Shown here: positions 1-14,000 of the stretch, piece by piece
How the letters are laid out: the number at the start of each line of letters is the position of its first letter
How positions within the stretch are numbered: position 1 is the stretch's first letter
Origin: Tomocerus qinae
Taxonomy: Eukaryota; Arthropoda; Collembola; Entomobryomorpha; Tomoceridae
Reading direction: 5' to 3'
DNA length: 64,000 bases
NCBI GenBank assembly: GCA_020055645.1
Contig: CM034546.1
Coordinates: 109,709,375 to 109,773,374, forward strand
Translations under genes and position numbers: made by a program
Notes under the pieces: model-generated
The model's input: only the letters and a program-made list of their open reading frames with translations
What the model was told of the DNA's origin: nothing
Databases searched by the model: none

Positions 1-3000
1 TGACAAATTCAGTATCGTACTATCCACGTGGAATACAAATTTACACACACAAACAACTTTGGACTCGAAAATTAAAATTCGGGGTAATTTATACCCGATT
101 CAAGCTCTATCTACTATATACTATATTAACAATAACACAAAATTCGATAATGCAAATCGAGAATTAGAAATTTCTATGATTTACCTCAGCTCAGTCTTTC
201 TTTGAAATAGAAAGAGCGAGACGGCAGTAACAGAGAGACTTTCTCCTTTCAATTGCAGGCTGGTTGATTGGCATGAGGAAAGAATCACAATTGTAATGAA
301 CAGAAAATCAACTTTAGTATACTCAACATATTTCTGGGATCCTTTCGTTCGAGTCTGGAAACTCTACGACTGACCCTGAGATGTTTTGTACAATTAAAGT
401 CGACACATAAAATATTGTTATTTAATTCATAGTTAGAATTTGTTCCAAATTGTTTTACTACATTAAAAATGCATTTTTATACGCTTCAAGCAATGTTTTA
501 TAAATAAAATTGTCAATTTAATATTATTACATATAATACTATTACCCTCAGGGCAGTTGACTTCTTGATAAGCACCGTTGCAACTTTTTATTATTGTGTA
601 CGGAGGAGAGTTTGTATCTAATCTACTATTCATTATTCTAATAAATCAATTAAAACGCAATTTGTATTTAATCCATTCCATAATTAAATTCTCATCTATC
701 TATATAAATAGGTTGGTGAAGGGTCTTTCTTAAAGACTAAGAAAAAAACAGCATATTATAGGCATTTGTGAAGATATTTGAATTAAGCTGAGATTTTTAT
801 CCTATAATTCATGTAATATCTAATTATGTGACTTTAGATCTAGAGAACGTAACATTTAGTAACATGACATTGCATGGGTTCTAAACGTACTTCATTTCTC
901 AGAGAGCTTTTATTCCAAACATGACTCGTAATGCCAGCTATACTTTGAACAGTGCACCTTCATCATAGTATCACCCTAAGATCGGTGTTTACTATTAGAC
1001 ATTTGAACTAAAACAAAGAGCTATTGCTTTTGTTTATGGAAAACTCTAAAATAATCAAAAAGACTTAGTTCATATTTGGCATTGGGGAGGGAATTACTTT
1101 TAGCTGTCATTTTTTAGGAGAAAACTCTTTTAGGATCGGATAGTGCTGCAACAAGAATTTCTAGGTACAAGGAGGAAACTAATGATTGTATATAATAACC
1201 GAACAGGATAAACAGTATGGTAATTCAGTTTCCCGTCCAAATTATAGTATCAATCTAATTTTGCAAAATATCTCATAGCATCTTTGAATATATAACAGAT
1301 AAGTAGATAGCTTCCTTAAAATGTGGCAAAACGTGCAAAGTAAATAGCATGGTTGTTATAATTCATGGAATGCATGGTTAGATGAAATAAATAGAGCAGA
1401 AAATAGAGCTTATTTGTATTTTGCACAGTTTCATTGTTAATTTTATTCATAATATAGACATATATTTAAATATGACCCGATATCGAGAGCGTCTACAAAA
1501 AATAAACTGCGAGTAAGCACCTATTGAAATATTTTGGGATTGAAAGACTGACAGAAAGTTGTATTAACATGTACACACATTATTTGCATCGTCTTCAGTT
1601 GGTCTTCGGTTGATTGTGATGTACAATATCTTGGATATTAGAAAGATTGACAGACATGTTGTTTAGGTGAGGTTGATAAGATGTCCCAAGGACTCAACCA
1701 ACTCAGAGTGGTCTGTACAGATTTGTAGAATACTATAGACAGAGCGTTCCCAAACTGTCATTCATTATCCGTTCTGTACACAGTTTACAGGAATTACATT
1801 AAAAACAATTGTTTTCCAGAAGAAATCACTCCGATGAAATTGAATACAGAGAGAATGTCGAATGATACTCAAGACAAGAGCTTTTGAAGTAATCCTTGTA
1901 ATTTTAGGGAAGGAAGGAGTAATGTGGCATGTTAGTGCTTACATTTCCACTACAAATGTTAGTACTTTACTATGTATGTATATTTGATTCGTATATATTT
2001 ATATATTCGTACATAGCACAGCTATATACATCTTCAGCTAACAGTATTTCTATGTATATATACATGGTACATTCGATTAAGAGTTTAACTTCTAAATAGT
2101 ACACACAATCGAGACTTGTACAATTTCCATTCTACAATCTTCCCCTTTTACGTTAGTCCAAGCTTCACTGCTTCCAGTAACATTACAAGAGTGATTAAAG
2201 ATTAACTGCGGAATTCACTACTAATATCTTATTATATTACATTTCAAGTATTGACACAGTTTGTTATAGTATGTCTCTCTCTAAGTATGGAGATATATTT
2301 GACAATTATTATGTACATGTTGTAGTAAATACCATCCTTGGTATACTCCGTAATTTTAGTTATTACTATTAGTACATAACAATATGCCCAACTTAATTTG
2401 ATGACACACACAAAGAAAAGAGTCTGTGTTGAAACGATGTTGACGTAGGCAGTAAAATGGACAAAAAATCATTTCGAAGAAGCAAACCATTTAGTGATGT
2501 AGACAGTTCCACCAAAATTAAAACTACGATGTGTAATGTACTATCCGTTTGTCACTTTAACCGAACAGAAATGCAACAATCTTGTAATAAACTGTAACTT
2601 AAAGAGTACATTGGAATAGAATATACGGTCCAAAGATACAACACAAAAGTATTCGATTTTTTAGCCTGAAGATCTGTACTGAGTTAGTACATCGTTTTGT
2701 AATAATATTGTTTGGTTAAATTCACACTTGCTGACACAACACACGCACTTTCTAGAGGATTATTGACAAATTCAAGGAATTCCGGATTCCAGCGGAATAT
2801 TTTTTCTTTTTTTTCTCTGATATAGTATGTAACGATGCTATTTTCTAACAGAAGGATCTGTATGGTCAAAAACTACAACTACTACTTTCTACTACAGATA
2901 TACACACATACATTACATTTCCCATTTTAGCTGCGTCTATAATATCCGCAGTGTAAATCTATTTTCTTGTAAGTAGATCAAAAAAGCAGCGAATGCAATC

Positions 3001-3056
3001 GATCCACATTTATATCGTACACTACGCAGCAAATAATACAGTTCTACTCGTACATC
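1..3056. other. Downstream flank of atossa, including its 3' UTR
   Basis: AT-rich, with no coding exon recognised on either strand. The minus-strand atossa transcript must end here. Minus-strand AATAAA signals occur near 1441-1446 and 586-591, so a 3' UTR of 1.6 kb or more is possible. The poly(A) site cannot be fixed from sequence alone. Confidence 0.4.
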
Positions 3057-6000
3057 CTACGTCAATTGGGACATTCTCGGACTATATTTAGGATTTTGGG
3101 GTGTATACGTGAAAGAACGAAGTTCGTGAGGAGACAAACTGTGGCCCATGGCAGTGTCTGCATCTGACTTGCGAAATATGACGATGCGGAGATCTGTGTG
3201 AAGGTAAATTTTCCCCGAACGAGAGGAAGTGAATCGAAGGTGAATTAGATAACGAAGCCATCTCTGCGCGTGAGGATGGCCGTCTGACTCTCCCAATGGC
3301 ATGTACAACGTCCTCTGCCTCACAAATGTCTGCGAATCTGGCGGCATATCACTCAGGTCGTACATAACCACGAACATTTTGATCACAGTACGCAGCGGGT
3401 TGAACAGCGTCACTTGAACTGTCCCTTTTCTAGGTACTAAATACCCTTTGCGACCAACGTTAATATGCGCCTAGAGAATACAGAGGAAAATTATTTTCTG
3501 CGCTGTTGAGTTTTAAGTATAAGTAAATAGAATATAAAAAATTCACTTACCAAATAAGGTGTTGATACTTTATCGTTATCGCAGAATGTATAGAAGAATA
3601 CAGTGACTGGAAGATGGATGTGAGATGGACAAAACGATCCACTGGCTCCTATCTCAGCTGTAAATCCTTCTACAGTAGAAACAGGCTCAATCCTACCATT
3701 CAATACGGATTCTTCGAATGATCCCAACAAAGCTTGCGATGCCTCTGATGATCTAAAACAACACAATAAGTAATCGAATCATGTTCATCTTCAGAAACAA
3801 GATCATGTTCAGAATGTAAAATTATATAGCGAGTTTAGTTAGCAAACCTAGGAGGGCAGTGAGATTGATTTATGGCTGACTTCAAATGAGCGGGAGAAAT
3901 CAGCGAAGAGTCGAAGTCAAATCGATCTTGACCTTTACGCAACGGAGCTGGACTTGACGTCAGCGGAAGCCCAGTTTTCCCGTGAAACACCAAAGAAGCT
4001 GCTGAATCCAGGGATTTGCGAAACTTTATTTTCTCGTGCAGAGTTGGAATAGGACGATTTTTCGCTTTCCCTGATTCTGATTCCTCATCACTCGTAGTGA
4101 CTGGAGAGCTTTCCCTGGTCATTTCCACGTGTGAGCAACGATTTAGTACTTCCTGTGGTATCAAACGATTTGCAACAGACTTCAGAAACAAATCCCGACG
4201 AGATATACGTGTACTTGATTTCCTTGATTTTGATTTCGACACATCCTCTTCCTCATCCTATTCAATACAAAATATTTTAAAATCCATTCACGTAAAAACA
4301 CGCCCTAGTTCTTTTTTCCATAAAGCATGAGGATTTTACCTGAATACAATGATGCTTTCCAGGAATTGTACATGTAGATGGTAAACGATCATCAATCGGT
4401 GTAGGTCTCGGAATGAAAAGAAGGTGATCTGGAGATTCCCGAACTGGACTGTGAAAGCGCCTTATCAACGGCGACGGATCTAATAGACCTTCACTCAACA
4501 TCGGTGACCTTTTACCACTTTTCACAGGACATACAAGATTTGAACAAAAGATCTGAGGGATCTTCCCTAGACGTGGCAGCGATTTAACAAGAACCTATAA
4601 TACATAAATCACATCAAATTAGGCATCAGCTGTTAAACAATAAAATACCAATTTCTATTATACTGAATTACCTTAACACTATGGTTTTTGAACATAGCAG
4701 GAGGAAATTCGTGGTCCTCAGGTGGTTGGACGAATTTAGAACCAAAGTCCTCTCCAGGCATTGTAACTCTTGACATCACGTAATGCTGTTCCTCACAGTG
4801 ATCCTTCGACAGCGACAACCAAGCTGACAGCTGAGAAAAATGTAGGAAAGATCGAACTGCTGTTAACAGACTCCTTCCACTATTCGAGCCTTGATTTTCA
4901 TCGTGACCTCTTTTGACTGACGCTGACACGGTCCACTGCTCTAGTAGAACGTACGCTGGATCTGGCATCGGCGACACTTCAGATGTTGTCGACTTATCTC
5001 TCCCACATTGACAATCGGAGCACAGAAGCACTTCCACACACAGTGGTACTCCATTCCCCCAAAGTAGTCCAACATGCTTCCTTAAATTCTCCTCTCTAAC
5101 GCACTGTAAAATCATCACAATATAAATACGTTAAAATTCGTTATTTACTACCCATTACACTTTGAAAACGGTACAAACTACAAGATTGAAAGTTAATTCA
5201 TGATCAGAATGGCTAATATCCCTTACCAAATGATTGTCTGCATTACAGTTGTGAACTTTTAGATTATTTTGAATATACTGTGCACAATGAGGTCCTTCTC
5301 CGTACCCTCGGGCAGTCAATCCTGGTAGTCTCCCTTCTGTAATCAGAAGACCTAGCCCGAGAATCACCTCGTGAGGCTCTGGCTCCTTTTCAACCGAATG
5401 CATCTAGAATAAAAAGAAAATTGGATTAATAAATATATTTCAAAAAGTTCTTCTATGTGATACGATACAGTTGGAGTTGAAAATTTAGTCGTTAGCCAAT
5501 TACTAGCAATAGACAAGTGTTAACTTTTCAAATATAATATATAGGTTCATGATTTTTTTCGATCCTACCGATAAGCGTCAGTGTCGCTAACATCCGAATG
5601 CAAACCAACTTATTCCAGAAAATCTACAAGAGCTGCTTAGAATAGAAATATTAATTTCTTACGAATAAAAAATTGAGACGCCACCCCGAAGAAATGATGG
5701 GTATATGATAGCTAAAAAATTGTAAATGAAACCTTTAGCACATAGGCTTTCACAAAAATTTCTGCAGTACGAACTACATGAAATTATCTCGACTATATAC
5801 TCTGTACAATGTGCAATTACATCTTGCATCATAATAATTTATTCACCTAAAAGTATAAGTAGTAGCCAAATGTAAAAATAACCTCTATTTAATTGCATAT
5901 TACAGAATATGTTAACATAATCATTCGACGATAATACATAATGCTGATGATGACAATCTACTTCCGTAAATTTAAATTGTAAAACGATGCCCTTTTGATA

Positions 6001-6976
6001 GTAAAATACATATGGAACACTTGAAATTGATAAAGCATTGTTATCAGATTAATAATTAAACTCACTCAGTTCATAGTCCACAGCCTTATCGGAACCATTA
6101 CAATAAATTACAATTTAGTTAATGTGTTGGTACAGAATTTTATTAGAACTCGAGAGATATAGCATAATACAAATGAATGATAATAGAGTTATAGATGTAC
6201 GCACTGCAATGCTGCATTGGATCGATCACTAGACTCTGAACTGAACAAGACTTGACATGACATACTTTCAACATTTAATTATCATTTTTGTAGCCCATAA
6301 GTAGCTCGCGTAAAATAATACATGGTGTATGTCTATGTTGAAGCCAATGTTTGTTATGATTAGTGACTGTTACAAATTCTGAACAGCACGAGTTGAGCAT
6401 GTAATTTGTACTTTTTAAATATTGCTAATATTATGACCTTGGTCAATATAAACAAAATTGCGAAACCTTAACTATGCCATAAATATATCTTTTTGTAGAT
6501 AAGCAATGTTAAGCTCACAGAATTAGCTATATGCCCATATGCCATATGGAAGAAGGAAAAATCAATAAATTGTGGCCATACAATGTTTGCAAAAAATTAG
6601 AATAAAAATGAAATGATGGAAATCATGAAAATATTTTGGAACAATAGATAGAAAGGATAGAAACAAATGCACTCTTGAAAATTGACTTTTTCTCATGCAA
6701 ATATTACAATAGAGATCCTTTACACACATCCAATTTCAAATCTATTGGCAAATAGTTTATTAGATTATTTGATTTTACTAGCTGAATTCCCTATTTTTGA
6801 TGTATCTAATCTATTTTTAATAGAGTAAATATTACTTCGCTTAAAAAAACATCTCCCGGAAGAAAATCTTGAATTAATTATATCGAATTCAACGAACATT
6901 GTACGATTTGTATTAGTATAAAAACAATAAATGTATTAGTTTCTCTACTTACCGAAGTTAAGTATTCAGGAAACAT
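3057..6976 (-). CDS. atos: Atossa homologue (FAM214/ATOS family), seven coding exons
   Basis: Exons, 5' to 3': 6976-6953, 5403-5227, 5103-4672, 4594-4340, 4257-3848, 3752-3551, 3470-3057. All introns are GT-AG, phases agree throughout, and the product is about 637 residues. The N-terminus has LLITEGR and later AVRSFLHFSQLSAWLS, the conserved FAM214 block. The middle has TGLPLTSSPAPLRKGQ. The DUF4210 core reads LLGSFEESVLNGRIEP followed by GFTAEIGASGSFCP. The C-terminal 'Chromosome_seg' domain has GYLVPRKGTVQVTLFNP, FVRQRTLYMP, LRYLIHLRF and SSRSGKIYLH. Length is between human FAM214B and FAM214A. Family knowledge: Drosophila Atossa is a nuclear transcriptional regulator that raises metabolic gene expression in invading macrophages. 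Start choice: the second exon begins exactly at an ATG, but the upstream exon adds an in-frame MFPEYLTS preceded by an in-frame stop, so I start at 6976. Identity is very sure; the first short exon is less so. Confidence 0.95.
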
Positions 6977-7070
6977 ACACAAGTGAACACATTGAAAAAA
7001 AGACAATTGTTTAATGTTTCTGAAATGAAACCTTTCTCGAGAAACGAATGAAAACGTTGTGACATCTTAG
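6953..7070 (-). other. atos: Probable first exon of atossa (5' UTR plus eight codons)
   Basis: A strong donor (GTAAGT, minus strand, first intron base 6952) follows an ATG at 6976-6974. The codons MFPEYLTS run in phase 0 into the exon that begins at 5403. Reading upstream, this frame is open back to a TAA near 7066 with no other ATG, so 6976 is the first in-frame start. The transcription start is not visible; the locally GC-richer stretch at about 7105-7195 is a plausible promoter. The intron from 6952 to 5404 (1549 bp) contains no recognisable feature. Confidence 0.5.
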
Positions 7071-7648
7071 AGTGTCTAGTAAAGTACTGCTCAGAATTTA
7101 GGAACATCGTGGCCAGCTACGCTTACTAAGTAATGGATGACACATGCAACTACCAACTGCTTCGATACCCGACCGCAGGCCATTCGTCATAAATGATGAG
7201 TAACTCCTCAACGTTATTTCAACAGCATTTTAGGATGATATTTTTCTAGTATGGCAAATATTGCAACAGATTGGGCAAAACCATGTACTCTTGTTTACAA
7301 CTAATTGCATATTCAGTTTAACCCATAGATAACATGATTAGTTTTATTATTTGTGGCATAAGCCATATGAATTTGAGCTACGTCAGCACAAGGGTCATGA
7401 TTATGCGATACTTTAAATGTGTTGTACGTGATTAATTTCTGCAACGAGTCAAACTACTAGAATGTTTTATTAATATGCCAATTTCAAATACAGTATAGTG
7501 TAGTGGTCACGTCTGAGATTTAGTATCATCAGCAGCTAATTGCGCTAATTTACTTTGTAGGGTTTAAAAGGAAGCTGTGAAGGTTTTAATTTAATCTGTT
7601 TCATTTAAGCTGCACTAAGCCAGTTGGGTTTAAATAAATGGTTTCAAA

Positions 7649-8016
7649 ATGCATGAAAGAATGCAATATGCAGATGCATTCATTTGTAATGCTTTAATGT
7701 GTCTACGTGCCAAACAAATCAAAGTGAACCTTAACTTAAGGATTTGTACTGTAGCACGTCTAAAACGAATGTTCCTTGCTAAATACGCCAGAAAGAAGAT
7801 GTTTTAGTAATTTGCGTTGGTGTATACATGTAGTTGCTAGCCAACTATGAAGATATTGCTGCTGATTTAGCATCTTATCCTTCAAAGTCAACCTTGAAGG
7901 ATCTCTTCTTTATTCTGGACACAAAAACATACTATTACAAGTACCTTGATCTTGATATTCAAAGGAAAACAGCTGAAACTCTTCTCTCCTGGCTACACCC
8001 TTTAATAATAGTATAA
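7649..8016 (+). pseudogene. Coding-like patch in two frames, unknown family
   Basis: Two adjacent plus-strand open frames look more like protein than the surrounding DNA. The first, 7649-7807, begins with ATG and encodes 52 residues including LRICTVARLKRMFLAKYARK. The second, 7834-8016, encodes about 60 residues including NYEDIAADLASYPSKSTLKD and a tail ending in LLSWLHPLIIV. They are in different frames. A GTAG acceptor at 7833 is in phase 0 for the second frame, but I see no convincing matching donor, so either an exon pair or a frameshifted remnant is possible. I recognise no family. It sits just upstream of the atossa promoter and runs away from it. Confidence 0.25.
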
Positions 8017-11000
8017 AAAAGCTGACACTTTCGTCTTACTGCATTCAAATTGTAGCACTGACAATTTAATGAAAACGTAACCTATCGAAATTAGGAGAAT
8101 GACTATTAGCTTTGTTGATAATAAGCAATTTACTTAATTGTCTCCATTAAAATATGCCAATTATGTATTATCTAGTAAAATTATCGTTCCTTAATAGGCT
8201 ATGCAAAGTTTGTGGTGATAATGACTTGAAAATGTTCAACTAAATGCGTATGACAATGAGGCAGACACATAGGCTCCAAAATGTAACTCGATAATGATTA
8301 ATGTCTGCGTACGCAATAGCCTTTTAATGTTTGTAGGGTTTAATGAGAAGTTAAACATTCACTCGTCTCGACTTTCAGTCAGTCATTTGGTGTCTGAGGA
8401 ATAGTTTATAATACCTTTAATAGCATCAGCTCTTAAATTTCCATTATCATTACCAAGGAAGTCGTTTGCCATAGATGAGCCTATTGTGTTCAGTATTAAT
8501 TTACAAGTGCATTTGTAGTAGCTGAATTGTTTTTATTAGAATTTTTCAACCTTGATGTTGGCACCCGTCAAGCGAATGCGAATAATGGATGCCACTACTA
8601 GAATAAGACTAGTAAAGTAAGATGACACCATACCAGCCTACACACAACATGTATTGATAATTAATATTATGGTTTGGTGCATACAACTTGGCATATACAT
8701 ATACTACATACTATGTTATAAGTGCATTTAAATGCTACCCAGCTGAGATACATTTAAATTTATGCTATCGACTACGTGTGTAAGTAGTTCAAAGGAGGTA
8801 GTTCTACTGCTTGAAGCAATACTAATGATTAGGCCAAAAGTTAGAATCTAAAATATAATCAGATGAGTGTTTAGCTCCTAGCTGTTTTGGATCCTTAGCT
8901 TATCCTTGACTTTGCCTACGTAAGTGTTGAAATGAGCGAGCTAAAGTTTTGAAATAAAATTAAGCAGACGAAGGGAATTCGGAAACTGTAACTCTACATT
9001 GCATGTAAGAAATTCTCTGTGCACGAAAATTTCAGTCAGGCTACGACTGCCATAAGGTAAATGTTTTTGCTGTTTGGTGAATGTGTTCGTGTTCACGTAC
9101 AAGTGCAAATGCCATTCGAAGCCAAGTAAATAGAAATGCAACCTAGATGCTTCTTGTTCTGTTCTGATACTTTTTTAGTAATCTAAACAGCCTTATTATA
9201 ACAGACTATAGTAATTTGTAGTTCAGGTTTTTAGTATTTAGGTTTAATTTGGTTTCATTAAGTTTACACTTTTGTAATGACTTTCGCATTCGCATGATTT
9301 CATTAGAGCTCAAAGCATTTCATTCTCAATGAGAAGTCAACTGTGATGTGAATAGCACAAAGAAAACTAAATCGCAAGCACTATATAAAGAAAAGGTTTC
9401 GATTTTCTATTTTGAAAGGTATACAAACAGCATCACAAATCCTATGAGTTGAATTCTAGCATTCTTGGTTATAACGTTATAATGTAGTTAGGACCATTAG
9501 TGATTCTGTTTATTTCTAGCTAGTGTAGCAGGTAGGAGAATGACTATGTACACGCATGAGTTTCTTTTTGGGATTTAACTACGATCGCTGAGCTTCTAGC
9601 CTTGAAAGCTCTTGCTAACAAATAAATGTGCTTGGTTAGGTACGACAAGAGTAACGAAACGAATGGATATAATCTGCATGTACAAAGTCCTACATTATTA
9701 TATGTAGTTTGGTTATAAGCATAGTGATACAATTATCTGTCTTCTCCTCTCACAGTATGTATATTATTACACCAAGACCAAGGTAGTCCTAGACTATAAA
9801 AGAAGTAACAACCAATATTATCCTGTAGGTAGGTACAAAGTACTAACAACATGGGCTGAATAGAGTTGTACATAAAATAAATGGATATACGCATGCAATG
9901 CAATATCATATAGGACTCGCATTAAACATTTGTACTTTGTACTGGGACTGCAGAAAATGTATCTGCAACTACGAGGACTACAAACACAGCAGAACATCAT
10001 GACCAGATTTAGTTTTGTCGGGAGATGGAAAAAAGCTGTAAAGCTGTGAGTTGCGTACCATTAGTGCACTGCAGATAGTCAAGTCAATCCATTTAATGGA
10101 ACAAATAGGCAAGTCTCCTATGCATTTGCTTACAAAGTATACACACAGATAAAAAATATAACACAGCAGAACTAAATACACTCTCCTCTACCTATAAAAA
10201 TGCAATAGGCCAGACCATTACTTCGCTGTCCTTGTCAAACACAATTTATTGCCAAACACTTTATATTCACTCATGTTAGTTCTGAAGTCTTTTTCACAAA
10301 GAATCTATACCTATTGTACCTTATAGCTGATGCAAAATGCAAGGATTCTCTCAGCTTAAATATACCTATCTACATATTATATAAGTAGGTAAGCCAAGGT
10401 ATCTTTATTATTTCCCTTAGGAGGCTTTAATAATAATATCAATTATGCTAAGTAGGTACCCATGAGATAATACACTTACCTATATACAACAAATGATAAA
10501 ATCTCTCTTATATTTCTACAAAAACGAAGGACTGGTACTGATAGGGTGCATTGTTATTGCAAATACACGATAGAAAGGTAAAAATACACTGTAATAACAA
10601 TCTTGAGTGTGAAATGCAACGTAATAAATAGAAAATGATTGTCTACAGTCATTTAAAATCTATCTAGTAATACTATTACGTCGTAGGTACACGTTTAGAT
10701 AGGCAGTTAGCTTATAGCAAGGATGTCCCTAATGAAATAAGAAATAAATACCTTCTTCTGCCACTCAAGAATATCACGATTAGAATTTCTATGCAATCAA
10801 CATCACAGGCAATAGTTATCAAATTACTACAGAACTGAAATTGAAGACTTTCATATATTAACGAGTGTTAACTACGTTTTGGATGGAGGCAGCGAGTAAT
10901 CACATCCAAACCAGCTTGTGTACTCAAATGTTTGTGATTTTGTACATAGTTATAATTTTTCTCATGTTTCACTACATCGTGACCCTAAAGTAAACTCTGG

Positions 11001-14000
11001 CATTATATATTGCATAGTATTAGTATTGCGATATAGCCATATTTATTACTATATCCCTGACACACAAATACAAGTTGTCTGTATTCACTTCACACAAACA
11101 AAACAAGACAGTCGCTCAATTCCCAGCTACAGATAAGGAAACATAATAAAATGTTATTATCACGGATATATTGTATTGAATGCAGTATACTAGCCACACG
11201 TAGAGACACGGTATCAGGGTTAATAAAGAATTCTACAACAATACTTTGCGAGAAGACAAAATTATGGATAAATACGATTGACTGCAACAAGGAACAACCA
11301 CAAGCATTACCATAAACTAGCGCTGAGCATTCGTCAGAATTGGAAAAAGAGAAAACGTTCCTATCTTGAAGGAATGACAATTCTCATCATCCATCCATGT
11401 CAAGTAACTATGGTTTAGCATGGAAGAACATGTATATTATGTACACTAACGGTAAAATCCAGATTTCTCAATTTAGTTTAAGGCGAGATAACTTGAACTG
11501 AAGGATCTACATACATGGAAGGGATTATTATAACAGAATCTTTTAACTTTTCTCATAATTTATTCATAGAGCAACGCTCAACTTTCCATTAGGAATGAAA
11601 ATAGAGCCTCAGTTCAAATTGTAGTCGTTAAAAAATGAATATCATTCGTCCCTAAAGGAATCCATGCGTATACGTTCATAAACCGAGAACGTAACAGGAA
11701 TCGATACTAAATATTAAATTATTCTTGGAGCGACATATGAGTTAATGTACTACCTACTTAGATATTAAAGTCAATAAACCCCATTTTAACGCAATATACT
11801 GATAAAACAGAAGCACTGAACTTCTGCTACGCAGTTGGCAGAAGGTACTTGAACTTAACCCAAACTCCGAAAAAAACCGAAACACACGCTAAACACGACG
11901 ACGAAAACTAGGGAGTGACAAATAAAATTCTCAGAAATGTCTCGTGGACAGACAGACAGAGAAAATAATAAGAAATGATAAGTACCTCGAAGAATTTGCT
12001 GAGAAATCCACAAACGAGCCATCAACAGTCCCGAAAAACAAATATCAAAGTTCTTTCAAAGCACTGCACGAATCAAAAGAAAAGTAAAACAAACGAACTG
12101 AGAGTTTTCTCTAGTCATATGGTAATTTCTAGGAAAAAATGCAGTAACTATTTCCTATCTACACTTTCTGGAGGATCTTATTGACAAATAAAAGACATTT
12201 ATTAGCTGATGAGGTAGAAGGTATATGGAAGAAGGTTGGCTAACAGTGTCTGTGATATTCCTCTCCATGTTGTCTACTGGCAGATAGGAGTATCAAAGAA
12301 ACGAGATTCGACACAAGAAAACAACAGTACTTCCACAATAATATTACTCTGTGCATTTACATCCATCTATCCATCCTATAAAATACCTATACAGACACAC
12401 ATACTATGTACTTATAGATAGTAGGTAGAGCCTGTTATGTACATGTAAAAGTACTTAAGTTATGTATACAGAGATCGAGTTGTTATACGTATGCATACTG
12501 ACTAAATATGATTGTGATAGCCATATGATTATATCTTCAGGACAGACGTAGTACTACGTAGTTAGTTGGGGGATAGTCAATAACTAACTGAACTAAAGTC
12601 ATGCACATGTACATGATCGCTAAAGTACATGACGAAGCATTGTAGAGACTTAAACAGCATAGTAGTGAAGCATTGCATTGCATATAGGAGTGAATGATAG
12701 CGATTAGGAAAGCCAAAAGGCAGGGAGACCAAAGTGAAACTGGATTTGTGTCAATGACCTCCTTTCAACACATAGCCACACGCAACACGCAATTATTCAC
12801 ATGGACCAACAACAATTAACTACTGCAAGAAAGTATCTGAGCACACATTCTGCACAACAATACACTACATAATAATAATGTATCTCTCAAAGGACAATAG
12901 GACAGATATATATGCAATTTAGGTACTTGAGGGGAAGTACTCAGGACAGGTGAACAAGCACAGCTGCAAGATTCAATGTGCACTCAAACCAAAGCAAGTA
13001 TCACAAAGCACAGGAAAACAACCCAAAAGGAGGAACATTCAGGTTTACCTGTATACAATATTATGCTCGCTACAGATACTGCATAGTTAGCATAACAAGT
13101 CAATGCAGTACCACTTTGCAATTTACTGTTTCTCACTATATAGTACCTATGTTAGTATATTGTAACATTACATATAGGTATAATTTGCAATTTTCAACTT
13201 TTCTTTGAGTCACAGTTAGTCGCTAGTGTATCCTTCGTAATAGTTAGTATGTTGCTAATAGTATTATCATCAAAGTATAGTGGGCATAAGAAATCTTGGA
13301 AATTGATAGTGTAGCAGTGCCAATTATAACCTATATAAGTATATCTTGGAGATACCTAATAGGTTATTGCGTTAAGTGAATTGCCTTGCTTTGTTTTTCA
13401 AATTCATTAATACTATCACTGTAATTAGAGAATAACCATTAGCTAAGTTGTATTAGTGATATTGTGCTTTGTACCGATATCCCTCTCGCAGCTAGGCAAA
13501 CTAACATGAAAGCAGAGCAAACAACCACATTATCGTGCAAGTGAATGTGCTATACTTCTTATACTTATATACCTAAACTATTCACAATAAACATGGACTG
13601 TATGAGATTGCTGTTGTAGTGGTTGCTGTATGGATTGAAGTACAATGGAATGGGAAGGAAATGATTACATGTACTATGATCACCGCTAACAATATGAGTA
13701 GACATACTGGTATATAGTAGATAACATCGTATTATCAGTATAAAATAATATGTAGTGCAATCAGAATGTAATATTCTTGTACCTATATACCTATTTGTGG
13801 ATATACATTTAGTCCCAGAGTGGTTCGCACATAACATTCCCCAATTAGACACTTAAGGTGGAAAGCATATGCCTACATTTTATTTTACCACAAAGTAATA
13901 GCCATGATAAAAGTTGGGAAATATTAAAAGTATTATGAATGATCTACATAATGTAATTATATAGGTTATTAGTACCAGTACTGATATGCATGTAGTTATA

